Position numbers and translations under genes: made by a program
Shown here: positions 52,120-62,387 of the stretch, one piece after another
Position numbering within the stretch: position 1 is the stretch's first letter
Layout of the letters: every line of letters starts with the position of its first letter
The notes under the pieces: generated by a model
Told to the model about the DNA's origin: nothing
The model's database searches: none
The model's input: the letters and a program-made list of their open reading frames with translations, nothing else
Source of the DNA: Actinomycetota bacterium
GTDB lineage: Bacteria; Actinomycetota; Thermoleophilia; Gaiellales; Gaiellaceae
Direction of reading: 5' to 3'
Assembly: GCA_009702325.1 (NCBI GenBank)
Contig: WLID01000001.1
Span: forward strand, 186,001-250,000
Length of the DNA stretch: 64,000 nucleotides

Positions 52120-52878
52120 ATGGCAGATAACGCCGAAGTGATCGGTCGCGCCGCCGGGAAGCTCGTTCGGACGGCCGGACTGTTCGCCAAGAAGAAGCTG
52201 GAAGACCTCGCTGCACCGTCGCCGACGCCGACGCAGGCACCTCCAGCTCAGCCTGCGCCGCCCGCCCAACCGGCTCCTGCGCAGCCCGTTGCTGCGCCCT
52301 CACCGGTTCAGCCGGCTCCTGCGCAGCCCGCAGCGCCACCGCAGGCTGTGCCCGTGCAACCACAGCCTGTGCAACCACAGCCTGTGCAACCACCGCCTGT
52401 CGCACCGCAACCTGTCACATCGCAACATGTCGCGCCGCCAAACGCTGCAGCGGCCGCCGCCCCAGTTCGCCGTCGGAAGAAGCGGAAGGTGCGGCCTGCG
52501 CCGATGCTGCACGAGCTTCCTTCGACCGGGCTCGCCTACCGCGCTGCCTGGATGCTCTGGCTCGGCGCGGTCGTCGCAATCATCCTGACGATCGTGAACA
52601 TCGATGTCGCGATCGGCCCTCCCGGCCCCCGCGCCGTCGTGCAGTTCATCCTCGCTGCAGTCTTTCTGGCCGCGGGGTACGCCTTCACCACTGACATCTG
52701 GCGGTTCAGACAGCTCGCGGTTGCGCGGATGTTGCGCTCGCGCCGTTTGGGCTTTATCCCTCGTCGCGAGGGGCGAATGGCGCACAAGGTGTTGCGCGAA
52801 TTCGTGACGCTCTTCGCGATCATCTTCCTCGCCCTGTCGCTTTTCGATCTCCTCCGCGGGATCAACGGCATCCGCTAG
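52120..52878 (+). CDS. Pro/Ala/Gln-rich membrane protein of unknown function
   Basis: 252 aa. Short helical N-terminus (MADNAEVIGRAAGKLVRTAG), then about 90 residues of Pro/Ala/Gln/Val low complexity, a basic RRRKKRKVRP patch, and three helices (about 140-160, 170-190, 228-247). The disordered region would span cytoplasm or cell wall. No family recognised. Starts at a leaderless ATG. Confidence 0.75.
   Translation: MADNAEVIGRAAGKLVRTAGLFAKKKLEDLAAPSPTPTQAPPAQPAPPAQPAPAQPVAAPSPVQPAPAQPAAPPQAVPVQPQPVQPQPVQPPPVAPQPVTSQHVAPPNAAAAAAPVRRRKKRKVRPAPMLHELPSTGLAYRAAWMLWLGAVVAIILTIVNIDVAIGPPGPRAVVQFILAAVFLAAGYAFTTDIWRFRQLAVARMLRSRRLGFIPRREGRMAHKVLREFVTLFAIIFLALSLFDLLRGINGIR
52354..52428 (+). repeat. 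five 15-bp coding repeats
   Basis: Units such as GTGCAACCACAGCCT repeat five times (first two identical, later ones diverged), encoding the V-Q-P-Q-P motif inside the Pro-rich gene. Likely formed by slippage; not a CRISPR. Confidence 0.75.
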
Positions 52879-52921
52879 CGCGTTCGCGCGGCCTCATCGC
52901 TGTCTCATGAGGGGCGGCGAT

Positions 52922-52951
52922 CGTTGGGTGGGTTCCAACCACTCCCCAACG
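52922..52951 (+). terminator. hairpin after Pro-rich gene
   Basis: CGTTGGG (52922-52928)/CCCAACG (52945-52951) with an inner TGG/CCA pairing, 44 bp after the stop; no T-run. Confidence 0.4.
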
Positions 52952-52976
52952 AGGAACCGTTTGAAAGGAGGCCGGC

Positions 52977-53321
52977 ATGATGCCGACCAAGCAGACCCTC
53001 GCAGCCGGTGTTGCTGCACTCCTCACCCTTGGTGCCGCAGGAGTCGCTCAAGGCGCGACGCCTGCCGCCTCGACCGCCGGCAAGAAGCTCTTCATCGCAA
53101 CGTGCGGTTCGTGCCATGCATTCAAGCCCGCGAACACCAAGGGCAAGCTCGCTCCTGATCTCACATCGTCTCACCAGGGGCTTGCCTCAATCGTGAACCA
53201 GATCACCTATGGCGGCGACGGGATGCCCGGTTTCAAGGCTCTTGGCAAGACGAAGATCAACCAGATCGCCACCTACTTCTGGATTCAGACCGGCAAGTCG
53301 GCCGGGGGTGGAGACGACTAG
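52977..53321 (+). CDS. small secreted class I cytochrome c
   Basis: 114 aa: signal peptide ending AQGA about residue 27, heme motif CGSCH (Cys43, Cys46, His47) and likely axial Met83 in GGDGMPGF. ATG 52977 follows AAAGGAGG. Length and motifs resemble c551/c553-type electron carriers; it could feed the caa3 oxidase. Confidence 0.92.
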   Translation: MMPTKQTLAAGVAALLTLGAAGVAQGATPAASTAGKKLFIATCGSCHAFKPANTKGKLAPDLTSSHQGLASIVNQITYGGDGMPGFKALGKTKINQIATYFWIQTGKSAGGGDD

Positions 53322-53330
53322 CGCTTCGAG

Positions 53331-53347
53331 ATCGCCCTTCGGGGCGA
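53331..53347 (+). terminator. UUCG-loop hairpin after cytochrome c gene
   Basis: ATCGCCC-TTCG-GGGCGAT, a perfect 7-bp stem with stable tetraloop, 9 nt after the stop; a second GC-rich hairpin lies at about 53360-53395. Confidence 0.65.
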
Positions 53348-53418
53348 TGCGGCGCCGCGGGTGCGGCGGGGAGAGGCCTCGCCGCCCCCGCCGGCCGCCT
53401 GCTCGACGCGCCCCGGCG

Positions 53419-53424
53419 TAGGCT
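53419..53424 (+). promoter_or_regulatory. putative leaderless -10 element (TAGGCT)
   Basis: TAGGCT is 6 nt before ATG 53431; no ribosome binding site. Confidence 0.5.
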
Positions 53425-53430
53425 TCCGTC

Positions 53431-53883
53431 ATGTCCGAACGCGATCCCCGATATGCCGGCCCATGGAACGCCGAAGCGGTGTCGTTATTCCTTGATGAGA
53501 CAGCCGTTCCGATCCGACTTGCAGCCGTCGCTCCGTCGGGGTGGCCGATCATCGTCTCGCTGTGGTTCCTTCGCGACGGTGACTCGCTTGTCTGTGCGAC
53601 CCAACGGGCGGCATCCGTCGTCGCGACGCTCGCCGCCGAAGGGCGATGTGCCTTCGAGGTTTCGGTCAACGATCCGCCGTACCGCGGAGTACGGGGTCGG
53701 GCGACCGTCTCACTCGAACCCGATCGCGACCTCTTGGTGCTTCGGCGACTTGTCGAGCGATACCTCGGCTCGGCCGACGGCACGTTCGCCACGTGGCTTC
53801 TTGGACGAGAGACACCCGAGGTTGCGATTCGCCTGATCCCCACCGAGGTCACGTCGTGGGACTTCAGCAGCCGCATGACCTGA
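53431..53883 (+). CDS. pyridoxamine-5'-phosphate-oxidase-like FMN-binding protein
   Basis: 150 aa with the split-barrel fold pattern: LAAVAPSGWPIIVSLWFLRDGDSLVCAT, then AAEGRCAFEVSVNDPPYRGVRGRATVS. Such small actinobacterial proteins bind FMN or F420 and act as reductases or heme-binding proteins. Cofactor cannot be told from sequence alone. Own leaderless promoter. Confidence 0.8.
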   Translation: MSERDPRYAGPWNAEAVSLFLDETAVPIRLAAVAPSGWPIIVSLWFLRDGDSLVCATQRAASVVATLAAEGRCAFEVSVNDPPYRGVRGRATVSLEPDRDLLVLRRLVERYLGSADGTFATWLLGRETPEVAIRLIPTEVTSWDFSSRMT

Positions 53884-53958
53884 TGCGTCAAGGCGCAAGA
53901 GTTTCGTAAGTAGTGCCCCGTACAACCTCCTTCGTCCTACCCTGACGAAAGGAGCACG

Positions 53959-54375
53959 ATGAAGCGGTTCACGATGCTGACGGTCGTCGTCGCGGCGCTC
54001 GCCACCGGCGCGTCCTCGGCGCTCGCGGCACCTCATGCGTCACAGCCTGTGGCGAAGTGGATGTCTCCGACGAAGCTCGGTGATGTTGTCGCGACGCCGA
54101 TGCATCTTGCGGCTTACACGTGGAATAAGGAGAACGACGGCAAGGTGCATTGCACCGGGTCGTGTGCCATGAAGTGGCCACCGATCACTGTCAAGCACGG
54201 AACGATGGTCGAGAAGCACATCATGGGATTGATGGGCACCTTCGGCACGATCATGCGCCCCGATGGTTCGGAGCAGGTGACCTGGAACGGGCACCCGCTC
54301 TACACCTACCACGGCGACACGGCGAAGACGATCTTGTGTAACGGCGTCGACGGTTGGTTCGTCGTTAAGGCCTAG
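53959..54375 (+). CDS. secreted COG4315-type repeat protein
   Basis: 138 aa. Signal peptide ending SALAA about residue 23. Two copies of the short repeat pattern found in COG4315 exported proteins: LAAYTWNKENDGKVHCTGSC then HPLYTYHGDTAKTILCNG (aromatic-x-aromatic followed by Asp), with Cys in each. ATG 53959 follows GAAAGGAGCACG. Unlike many family members it lacks a lipobox. Function unknown. Confidence 0.85.
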   Translation: MKRFTMLTVVVAALATGASSALAAPHASQPVAKWMSPTKLGDVVATPMHLAAYTWNKENDGKVHCTGSCAMKWPPITVKHGTMVEKHIMGLMGTFGTIMRPDGSEQVTWNGHPLYTYHGDTAKTILCNGVDGWFVVKA

Positions 54376-54383
54376 CGCTGCCA

Positions 54384-54426
54384 GCGGGGGTCGCGTCGCG
54401 TTCGGTGTCCGGGGCGCGACCCCCGC
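54384..54426 (+). terminator. strong hairpin after COG4315 gene
   Basis: Perfect 12-bp stem GCGGGGGTCGCG/CGCGACCCCCGC with a 19-nt loop, 9 nt after the stop codon. Confidence 0.7.
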
Positions 54427-54432
54427 AAGGCG

Positions 54433-54438
54433 TAAGCT
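54433..54438 (+). promoter_or_regulatory. putative leaderless -10 element (TAAGCT)
   Basis: TAAGCT lies 7 nt before ATG 54446. Confidence 0.48.
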
Positions 54439-54445
54439 GCGACGA

Positions 54446-55141
54446 ATGGTCGTCGCAGCCGCGATCAGCGATGTCGTTCAGGTCCCGCTGTGGCTCGATC
54501 TGCTCGCCGTGTTTTCGGGCGCGGTGCTTGGGGCGGTGTTTGCGGTACGAAACCACTTCGACCTTGCCGGGGTGCTGGCGCTCGCGATGGTCACCGGCTT
54601 TGGCGGCGGTGTGATCCGCGACGTACTGCTGAACCAGCGGCCGGTTGCGTTTCAACACAACGCATATGTCGTGACTGCGATCGCAGCTGCTCTCGCAGGC
54701 TTCTTCTTCGCAACCCATATCGAGCGGCTGGAACTCCCTCTCAGCGTCCTCGACGCGGTGACCTTGGCGATGTACGCCACGGTCGGTGTCAGCAAGGCGC
54801 TCTCCAATCACATCGCTGTTGTTCCCGCAATTCTGATCGGCGTTGTCGCCGCGGTCTCGGGTGGCGTGTTGCGCGACGTGTTCGTCGCTCGTGTCCCCGA
54901 GATCTTCACGCCCGGCACCCTCTATGCGATCCCGGCCGTGATCGGCACGACGATCTTTGCGGGACTCCACGGCGCCGGGGTTGGGCTTGGCACGAATGCG
55001 CCCGTGGCTGTTTCGGTGATTGTCGTGATCCGCCTTGCCGCCTACCGCTTTGGCGTCCGAGGCCCCCGACCGGTCGATGCTACGGCAGTTGTGTGGAAGC
55101 GGGCGCGCGCCGCCCGCATACGGCCTCGGCGTCAGCGGTAA
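54446..55141 (+). CDS. TRIC-family (UPF0126) cation channel protein
   Basis: 231 aa, seven helices in two homologous three-helix halves. Each half carries the family motif: GFGGGVIRDVLL and VSGGVLRDVFVARVP. Prokaryotic TRIC proteins are homotrimeric K+ channels (YicG-like proteins may carry other small molecules). Basic C-terminal tail. Leaderless ATG start. Confidence 0.9.
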   Translation: MVVAAAISDVVQVPLWLDLLAVFSGAVLGAVFAVRNHFDLAGVLALAMVTGFGGGVIRDVLLNQRPVAFQHNAYVVTAIAAALAGFFFATHIERLELPLSVLDAVTLAMYATVGVSKALSNHIAVVPAILIGVVAAVSGGVLRDVFVARVPEIFTPGTLYAIPAVIGTTIFAGLHGAGVGLGTNAPVAVSVIVVIRLAAYRFGVRGPRPVDATAVVWKRARAARIRPRRQR

Positions 55142-55193
55142 AGAGCCGGTAAAACCGCGCGCGGTTCTCGGCCATCTCGGGAACAATGGCCCG

Positions 55194-57914
55194 ATGGGTC
55201 CCGCCATATTGAGACGTGCCGTCCTGGGCGCGGCCCTCCTGACGATGCTGGTGAGCATCATTGGGGGCGCTGCTGCGGGCACCCCCCGTTCAACGTCAAT
55301 CGTGCCCGACGCCGACAACCCGGTTCTCGGCGTCGTGCCGCCGGTGAACACCCCGGGCAACCCGAGCTCGCTCGGTGCGACGGCCCCGCTTGCCCTCACC
55401 TACCACGGCGGGCTCGTCATGCACTCGACCACGATCTACTCGATCTTCTGGGTGCCGTCGGGCTACACCGTCGATGCGACGTACAAGAGTTTGATCGACC
55501 AGTACCTCACCGACACGGTGGCTGCGAACGGCACGACCGGGAACCTCTACTCGACGATGCCGCAGTACACAGACAACACTGCGAACGCGGCCTACGACCT
55601 CCATATCGGCGGCTCGGTGATCGACACCACCGACTTCCCCGCGAACGACTGCCACCCGACGACACCGGCGAACTACATTCCCGCAAAGGTCGCGGCGTGC
55701 GTCACCGACGCGCAGATCATCAGCGAGATCCGGTCGGTGATGATCTGCGCAGTCGTGGACTGCGAGCGAGAGCAAGCTCTACGTCCTCTTCACGCCGCGG
55801 AACGTGGGATCGTGCGTCACGAGCTCGAGCTCGCAATGCGCGTTCACCGTCTTCTGCGGCTACCACTCTGACGACGTCGGTCATCTCATCTACGCGAACA
55901 TGCCCTACGACGCGTGGCAGAGCTCATGCAACGTGGGACAGCAGCCAAACGGTGGGGAGGGCGACTCCACGATCAACGTTCTGAGCCACGAGCTCGCCGA
56001 GGCGATCACCGATCCGCACGGTGACGCCTGGTACGACTCAAATGGCGACGAGAACGGCGACAAGTGCGCGTGGTACTGGGGCACGACGGGTAATAGCGTC
56101 AACCTCCTTCCCGGCAGCGTTGGCGCCCATTACACCCAGACCGTCAACGGTCACCACTACTTCGCGCAGCTCGAATGGAGCCAGCTCAACGTGCCGCCGG
56201 GCTCAAACACCGCCACCGACGGGTGTGTCGCCGAGATGAACACGGTTCGGGCGGCGTCGGCCACAACCCAAGTTGCTCAGCTCTCCTTCAGCGGTTCCGC
56301 GAACCCGCAGGGAACAGCGTCGACGGCCCACTTCGAGTACGGACTCACTGCGGGGTACGGCTCCTCGACCTCGACGACGAGCATCGGCTCGGGGGGACAG
56401 CCGGTGGCCGTGTCGGCGGTCGTGCCTGGTCTATCGCCCGGAACGACCTACCACTATCGGCTCGCAGTCGTCTCCGGCTCAGGAGGCTCGGCAGTGACCG
56501 CCTACTCCGCCGACCAGACCGCAACGACGACTGCCGCAGGCGCCGGGACAGCAACACACCTTTCGATCTCTGGCGGCCCGTTCGTTGGCGGCAGCGGAGC
56601 GGCCGTCACCGTAACGGCTCTCGACGGCGCAAACGCCGTTGCAACCGGTTTCACAGGGACCGTTACGCTGACGAGCAGCGACGGCTCTGCCACATTGCCG
56701 TCGGCGTACACCTTCGTTGGCGGCGATGCGGGCGTTCATGCCTTTACGGTCACCCTGCGCACGCTGGGCACGACAACGATTACCGCGACAGACGCGACGA
56801 CCGGCGTCGTGGGCAGCACGTCGGTCTCCGTCGCTGCGGGGCCCGCAACGCATCTGACGGTGACAATGTCACCCGGGACGGTGCAGACGGGGGTCAGCTC
56901 GACGGCGACCGTCACGGCCCTCGACGCGAACGGCAATGTTGCGACGTCCTATCGGGGCACTGTCCATGTCACGAGCAGCGACACGTCGGCGACGCTGCCC
57001 GCGAACTACACGTTTGTGTCGGGCGACAACGGGGTGCATCAGCTGACGGTGACGCCGACAACGGTGGGAACGCAGACGGTCACCGTGACGGACATCGCGA
57101 CCCCTTCGATCACCGGGTCAGGTGCAGTCACGGTCACCGCGCCGCCCGCACCGAGCGGTGGAGGTGGCGGCGGCGGCGGGGGCGGTGGGCCGCCCAACAT
57201 CGCCATCACGATTGGTCCGACCTCAGCAGTGGGCGGCGTCGGCACAGGCTTCACGTTGCGGGTGGGGGTTGCGAACAACTCGACGAGCGGGGCGAACACA
57301 ACAGCCCTCAACATCACGCTCAACGGCTTGAGCTTCGTGTCGGGCCAGACCGACCGGGGCCCCGGGTGCACACCTACGGCGACGGGAGCGACCTGCGATC
57401 TTGACTTCTTCCCGGGCGGACTTACCTCGCAGGTGCTGATCGGTGTAACCGTCACGTCCGCGACGCCATCGGCGACGGCGACATTCGTCACAAGCCCGGG
57501 CGACTCCGACCTCACCGACAACACCGCCACCTGGGTGGTGCAGCAAGCACAGGCAACACCCGTCATCCAGACGGGAAGTGTGACGACGACCTCACCACCG
57601 CAACGCGTTGTCGCTACGAGCACGGTGGTCGCACCCACACTCGCCGTGAGCACAACGAAGCTCGTCACCACGGTGGGCGGCACCGAGACGTTGAACGTGT
57701 CCCTGAAGACGACGAAGAGCGCGAAGCTCACCTTTACGCTCGTGAATGCAAAGGGCAAGACGATCCGAGCTGGTCGGTGTCGGCGGCGAACGCCGGATCA
57801 ACGGTGGCTCTCAGGATCCCTGCTGCCGCGAAGAACGCCGGCAAAGTGACGCTCAAGGTCGCAGCGACCGCGAACGGTAAGACGACGAAGACGTCGTCAG
57901 CTGTGCGTGTCTAG
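55194..57914 (+). pseudogene. secreted protease-like protein with Fn3/Ig-like repeats, disrupted by two frameshifts
   Basis: Reading begins at ATG 55194 (AACAAT 6 nt upstream) with a signal peptide and runs to about 55744 (..ISEIRSVM). The reading then continues one frame over as SAQSWTASESKLYVLF, requiring one surplus base near 55744. A second shift near 57770 (..GKTIR to WSVSAANAGSTV) restores the original frame to a TAG at 57912, so the whole is 2721 nt, divisible by three. The intact product would have a zinc-protease-like SHELAEAITDP with NGDKCAWYW, an Fn3-type domain, two about 90-aa Ig/Big-type repeats (TATHLSISGG.. and PATHLTVTMS..), a Gly-rich linker and a DUF11-like domain. Unshifted frames give stops at 55871 and 57849. 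Confidence 0.75.
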
Positions 57915-57917
57915 CCG

Positions 57918-58218
57918 CTAGCCGTTCTGAGAAAACCGCACGAGCGCGGCGAGCAGCGGCTGGAGCTCTCGACCGCGGTCGGTGAGGCTGTACTCCACCC
58001 GTGGTGGGCGCGCGTCGACGACCCGACGCTGCAAGATCCCGGCCTCTTCAAGCTCCACGAGCCGGGCCGCCAGCGTTGCCGGCGGGACGGTGCCGAGCGC
58101 CTGCTGGAACTCGTTGAAACGAGTTGCGCCTTCGTGCGATGCCCAGAGGATCGAAACGGCAAAGCGCCGCTCGAGGAGGCCCGCCGCGCGGCGGACCTCC
58201 TCGGGCACCGGAGTGCAC

Positions 58219-58232
<14 letters not shown>
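57918..58232 (-). CDS. HxlR-family transcriptional regulator
   Basis: 104-aa winged-helix protein. HxlR pattern: LLERRFAVSILWASHEGATRFNEFQQAL, PPATLAARLVELEEAGILQRRV, VEYSLTDRGRELQPLL. Two N-terminal Cys (MRCRKC) could sense redox or electrophiles, as in YodB/HypR-type members. The start at 58232 overlaps the lon 3' end by 14 nt, so it is probably translated from the lon mRNA. It may bind the palindrome upstream of lon. Confidence 0.88.
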
Positions 58233-60507
<2,275 letters not shown>

Positions 60508-60551
60508 GCGATTTCACCTCTTCGTTGTCGCGGCTACGGTGCAAGTAGCAA

Positions 60552-60566
60552 CTACAACTGTTGTAG
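60552..60566. promoter_or_regulatory. perfect 15-bp palindrome upstream of lon
   Basis: CTACAAC-T-GTTGTAG, embedded in GTAGCAACTAC (60545-60555), giving alternating half-sites. It is 45 bp before the lon start and does not match CIRCE, HAIR or ClgR boxes. Candidate operator. Confidence 0.55.
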
Positions 60567-60609
60567 CGCACCAGATATTCCTGGCGTCGAGGAATGTGCC
60601 GCGAAAACA

Positions 60610-60636
60610 CCTGCGCCCGGCAGAGCCGGGCGCAGG
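60610..60636 (-). terminator. intrinsic terminator of the 60662-61171 gene
   Basis: Perfect 12-bp stem CCTGCGCCCGGC/GCCGGGCGCAGG with a 3-nt loop, followed on the minus strand by GTGTTTTCGC. Confidence 0.8.
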
Positions 60637-60661
60637 GAGTTCCGTGGTTGCGCGGGCGCGC

Positions 60662-61171
60662 TTACTCGCAGGTCTCGGTCTCTTCGGAGCAGACGACCGC
60701 CTTGGTGACGATCTTGCCGACGCTGCTGCCAGACGAGCCGCTGCTCTTCGCGGTGCCGGTCGTTTCCGCCTTGACGACGACGAAGATCGATTTGCCCTTG
60801 CCGAGTGTGATGGGATCCCACATCGTGTACTTGGCGGGCTTCAGCAGGACAACGACCGTCTGGGTCTGACCCGGCTTGAGGGTCGGAGTCTTGACGGTGC
60901 TGAGGCCACTGCCAGAGATCTGGAAGGCGTGAGGCTTCTTGCCCTGGTTGATCGCCTTGAACGCTGTTGCGCCCTGCACGAGGTTCGTGTTGCTGAGCTG
61001 GAGTCCCTTGTCGGAGAGCACCACCGTCACGTTGACCGTGCTTGTCGACTTTGAGACATTGGCGAGCGCCACACCAGCGCCCGCGAGCGCGGCGGTGACG
61101 ACGAGAATAAGACTGCTACGCACGAGCCTGCCGGGCCCGAGCGTGCGGTGAGAAGATCGGATTCGGGACAT
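60662..61171 (-). CDS. secreted cupredoxin-like protein lacking copper ligands
   Basis: 169 aa from ATG 61171 (an in-frame ATG at 61192 lies upstream of the -10 hexamer). Signal or anchor helix about 17-36, then a beta-rich domain (VNVTVVLSDKGLQLSN, KKPHAFQISGSG, KPGQTQTVVVLLKPAKYTMWDPI) like small cupredoxins but without the C-terminal Cys/His/Met loop. A Gly/Ser linker leads to a tail VCSEETETCE with paired Cys. Role unknown. Confidence 0.72.
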   Translation of the reverse strand: MSRIRSSHRTLGPGRLVRSSLILVVTAALAGAGVALANVSKSTSTVNVTVVLSDKGLQLSNTNLVQGATAFKAINQGKKPHAFQISGSGLSTVKTPTLKPGQTQTVVVLLKPAKYTMWDPITLGKGKSIFVVVKAETTGTAKSSGSSGSSVGKIVTKAVVCSEETETCE

Positions 61172-61178
61172 GTGAGTG

Positions 61179-61184
61179 ATGGTA
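61179..61184 (-). promoter_or_regulatory. putative leaderless -10 element (TACCAT)
   Basis: On the minus strand TACCAT lies 7 nt before ATG 61171 and decides for that start over 61192. Confidence 0.48.
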
Positions 61185-61221
61185 GCTCGCATGTGTGAGC
61201 ATTCCGCTGGCGAAGGATCGC

Positions 61222-62154
61222 CTACTCGCAGTGGGCGAGCAGGTCGTTCCAGTCGGCATCGACCTGCGACTGGATCTCTTCAACATGGCTGCGATGTTCG
61301 GGTTTCAGCAGGTGCGCGAACCGCGATTGATGTTCGAGCCACTTCTCGATCGGCAGCGGGTGCTCGGGCCGGTAATTGAGGTTGTAGATGCCGTCTACGA
61401 CCTCGTAGAGCGGCCAGAAGTGGGTGTCGACGGCGGTATCGAGCATCGTCTTTGTGGTGCGAGGATCGTGACCCCACCCGACGGGGCAGTCGGTGAGCAC
61501 GTTGAGGAAGGAGGGGCCTTGCACGGCGGCTGCCTTCTCGACCTTGCGGCTGAGGTCGTCCCAATGCGAGGCGGTTGCCTGGGCGACGTACGGGATGTGG
61601 TGGGCGACCGCGATCGCGGTCATGTCCTTGCGGCGCTGCGCCTTTCCGAAGCTCTCGGCGCCGGGCGGGCTCGTGGTGGTGCGGCCGCCGAAGGGGGTGG
61701 CGCCTGAGCGTTGGACACCCGTGTTCATGTACGCCTCGTTGTCGTAACAGACAAAGAGGAACTTGTGGCCGCGCTCGAGCGCTCCCGAGAGCGCCTGCAG
61801 CCCGATGTCGTAGGTGCCGCCGTCACCTGCGAAGGCGACGATGGAGATCTCCTGATCATCAGGCAACGCGCCGCGGCGGCGGAGTGCGCGTTGGGCGCTT
61901 TCGATTCCGCTCGCGACCGCTGCGGTGTTTTCGAACGCGACATGCAGCCACGGGACGTTCCAGGCTGTTGTCGGATAGCGCGTCGTCGCGACTTCGAGGC
62001 AGCCCGTCGCGTTGACGATCACCGCTGGCCCGGGCAGCGAGCTGAGGACGGTGCGAACGACGACGGGAATGCCACAGCCTTGGCAGAGCGAGTGCCCACC
62101 TCGGAGCGGTGGAACCCCGTGCTCGTTCTCAACCAGGCGCTTTAGGCGGGCCAT
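61222..62154 (-). CDS. 2-oxoacid:ferredoxin oxidoreductase beta subunit (PorB-like)
   Basis: 310 aa. Thiamine diphosphate-binding subunit: N-terminal GGHSLCQGCGIP (cluster Cys pair), TPP/Mg motif GDGGTYDIGLQALSGALERG, and NEAYMNTGVQRSGATPFG. A conserved distal Cys is in NVLTDCPVGWG. It decarboxylates pyruvate or another 2-oxoacid to acyl-CoA with reduction of ferredoxin, but the alpha and gamma/delta subunits are not adjacent in the window. ATG 62154 chosen on family length; a longer upstream frame is unlikely. Confidence 0.9.
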   Translation of the reverse strand: MARLKRLVENEHGVPPLRGGHSLCQGCGIPVVVRTVLSSLPGPAVIVNATGCLEVATTRYPTTAWNVPWLHVAFENTAAVASGIESAQRALRRRGALPDDQEISIVAFAGDGGTYDIGLQALSGALERGHKFLFVCYDNEAYMNTGVQRSGATPFGGRTTTSPPGAESFGKAQRRKDMTAIAVAHHIPYVAQATASHWDDLSRKVEKAAAVQGPSFLNVLTDCPVGWGHDPRTTKTMLDTAVDTHFWPLYEVVDGIYNLNYRPEHPLPIEKWLEHQSRFAHLLKPEHRSHVEEIQSQVDADWNDLLAHCE

Positions 62155-62273
62155 GTTCGCTCCCGGACGCCGAAGTGGGCTGGGGTGCCGCCGCCGAAGA
62201 TAGTGCGCACGTTGCTCAGGCGCCAAGCAACGCCGCGCTCGCAGCGTTCAACGATCCGCTCTGCCGGCCCCAT
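62142..62273 (-). CDS. possible 43-aa leader peptide upstream of porB-like gene
   Basis: ATG 62273 opens a 43-codon frame whose TAA lies 13 nt inside the next gene, as in coupled genes. The product (SNVRTIFGGGTPAHFGVRERT near its end) is basic with one Cys and matches no family I know. No ribosome binding site. It may be a real small protein, a leader, or chance. Confidence 0.28.
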   Translation of the reverse strand: MGPAERIVERCERGVAWRLSNVRTIFGGGTPAHFGVRERTWPA

Positions 62274-62287
62274 TGAGTGGAGTGCAC

Positions 62288-62311
62288 GGCGACACAGGAT
62301 CTTGTGTCGCC
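62288..62311. terminator. perfect 9-bp hairpin upstream of porB-like gene
   Basis: GGCGACACA (62288-62296)/TGTGTCGCC (62303-62311), 6-nt loop. It lies about 80 nt after the helicase stop and 134 nt before the porB-like start. Between them are tandem TTGAC hexamers (minus strand, about 62320-62335). Could be a terminator for the helicase or a regulatory leader; orientation uncertain. Confidence 0.5.
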
Positions 62312-62387
62312 AAGCCCTCCTAAGAAGTCAACGTCAATAGATTGGAACAGGCCTCTCCGCAGCTAGGGCGTCGTCATTTGGCGTTCG

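Noticed and set aside
52354..52428. Short repeats considered as a CRISPR array
   Set aside because: Repeats are contiguous 15-mers in frame within a Pro/Gln-rich coding region with no spacers.
57150..57190. GGC/GGT-rich tract considered as a regulatory G-tract
   Set aside because: It encodes the poly-Gly linker of the secreted repeat protein.
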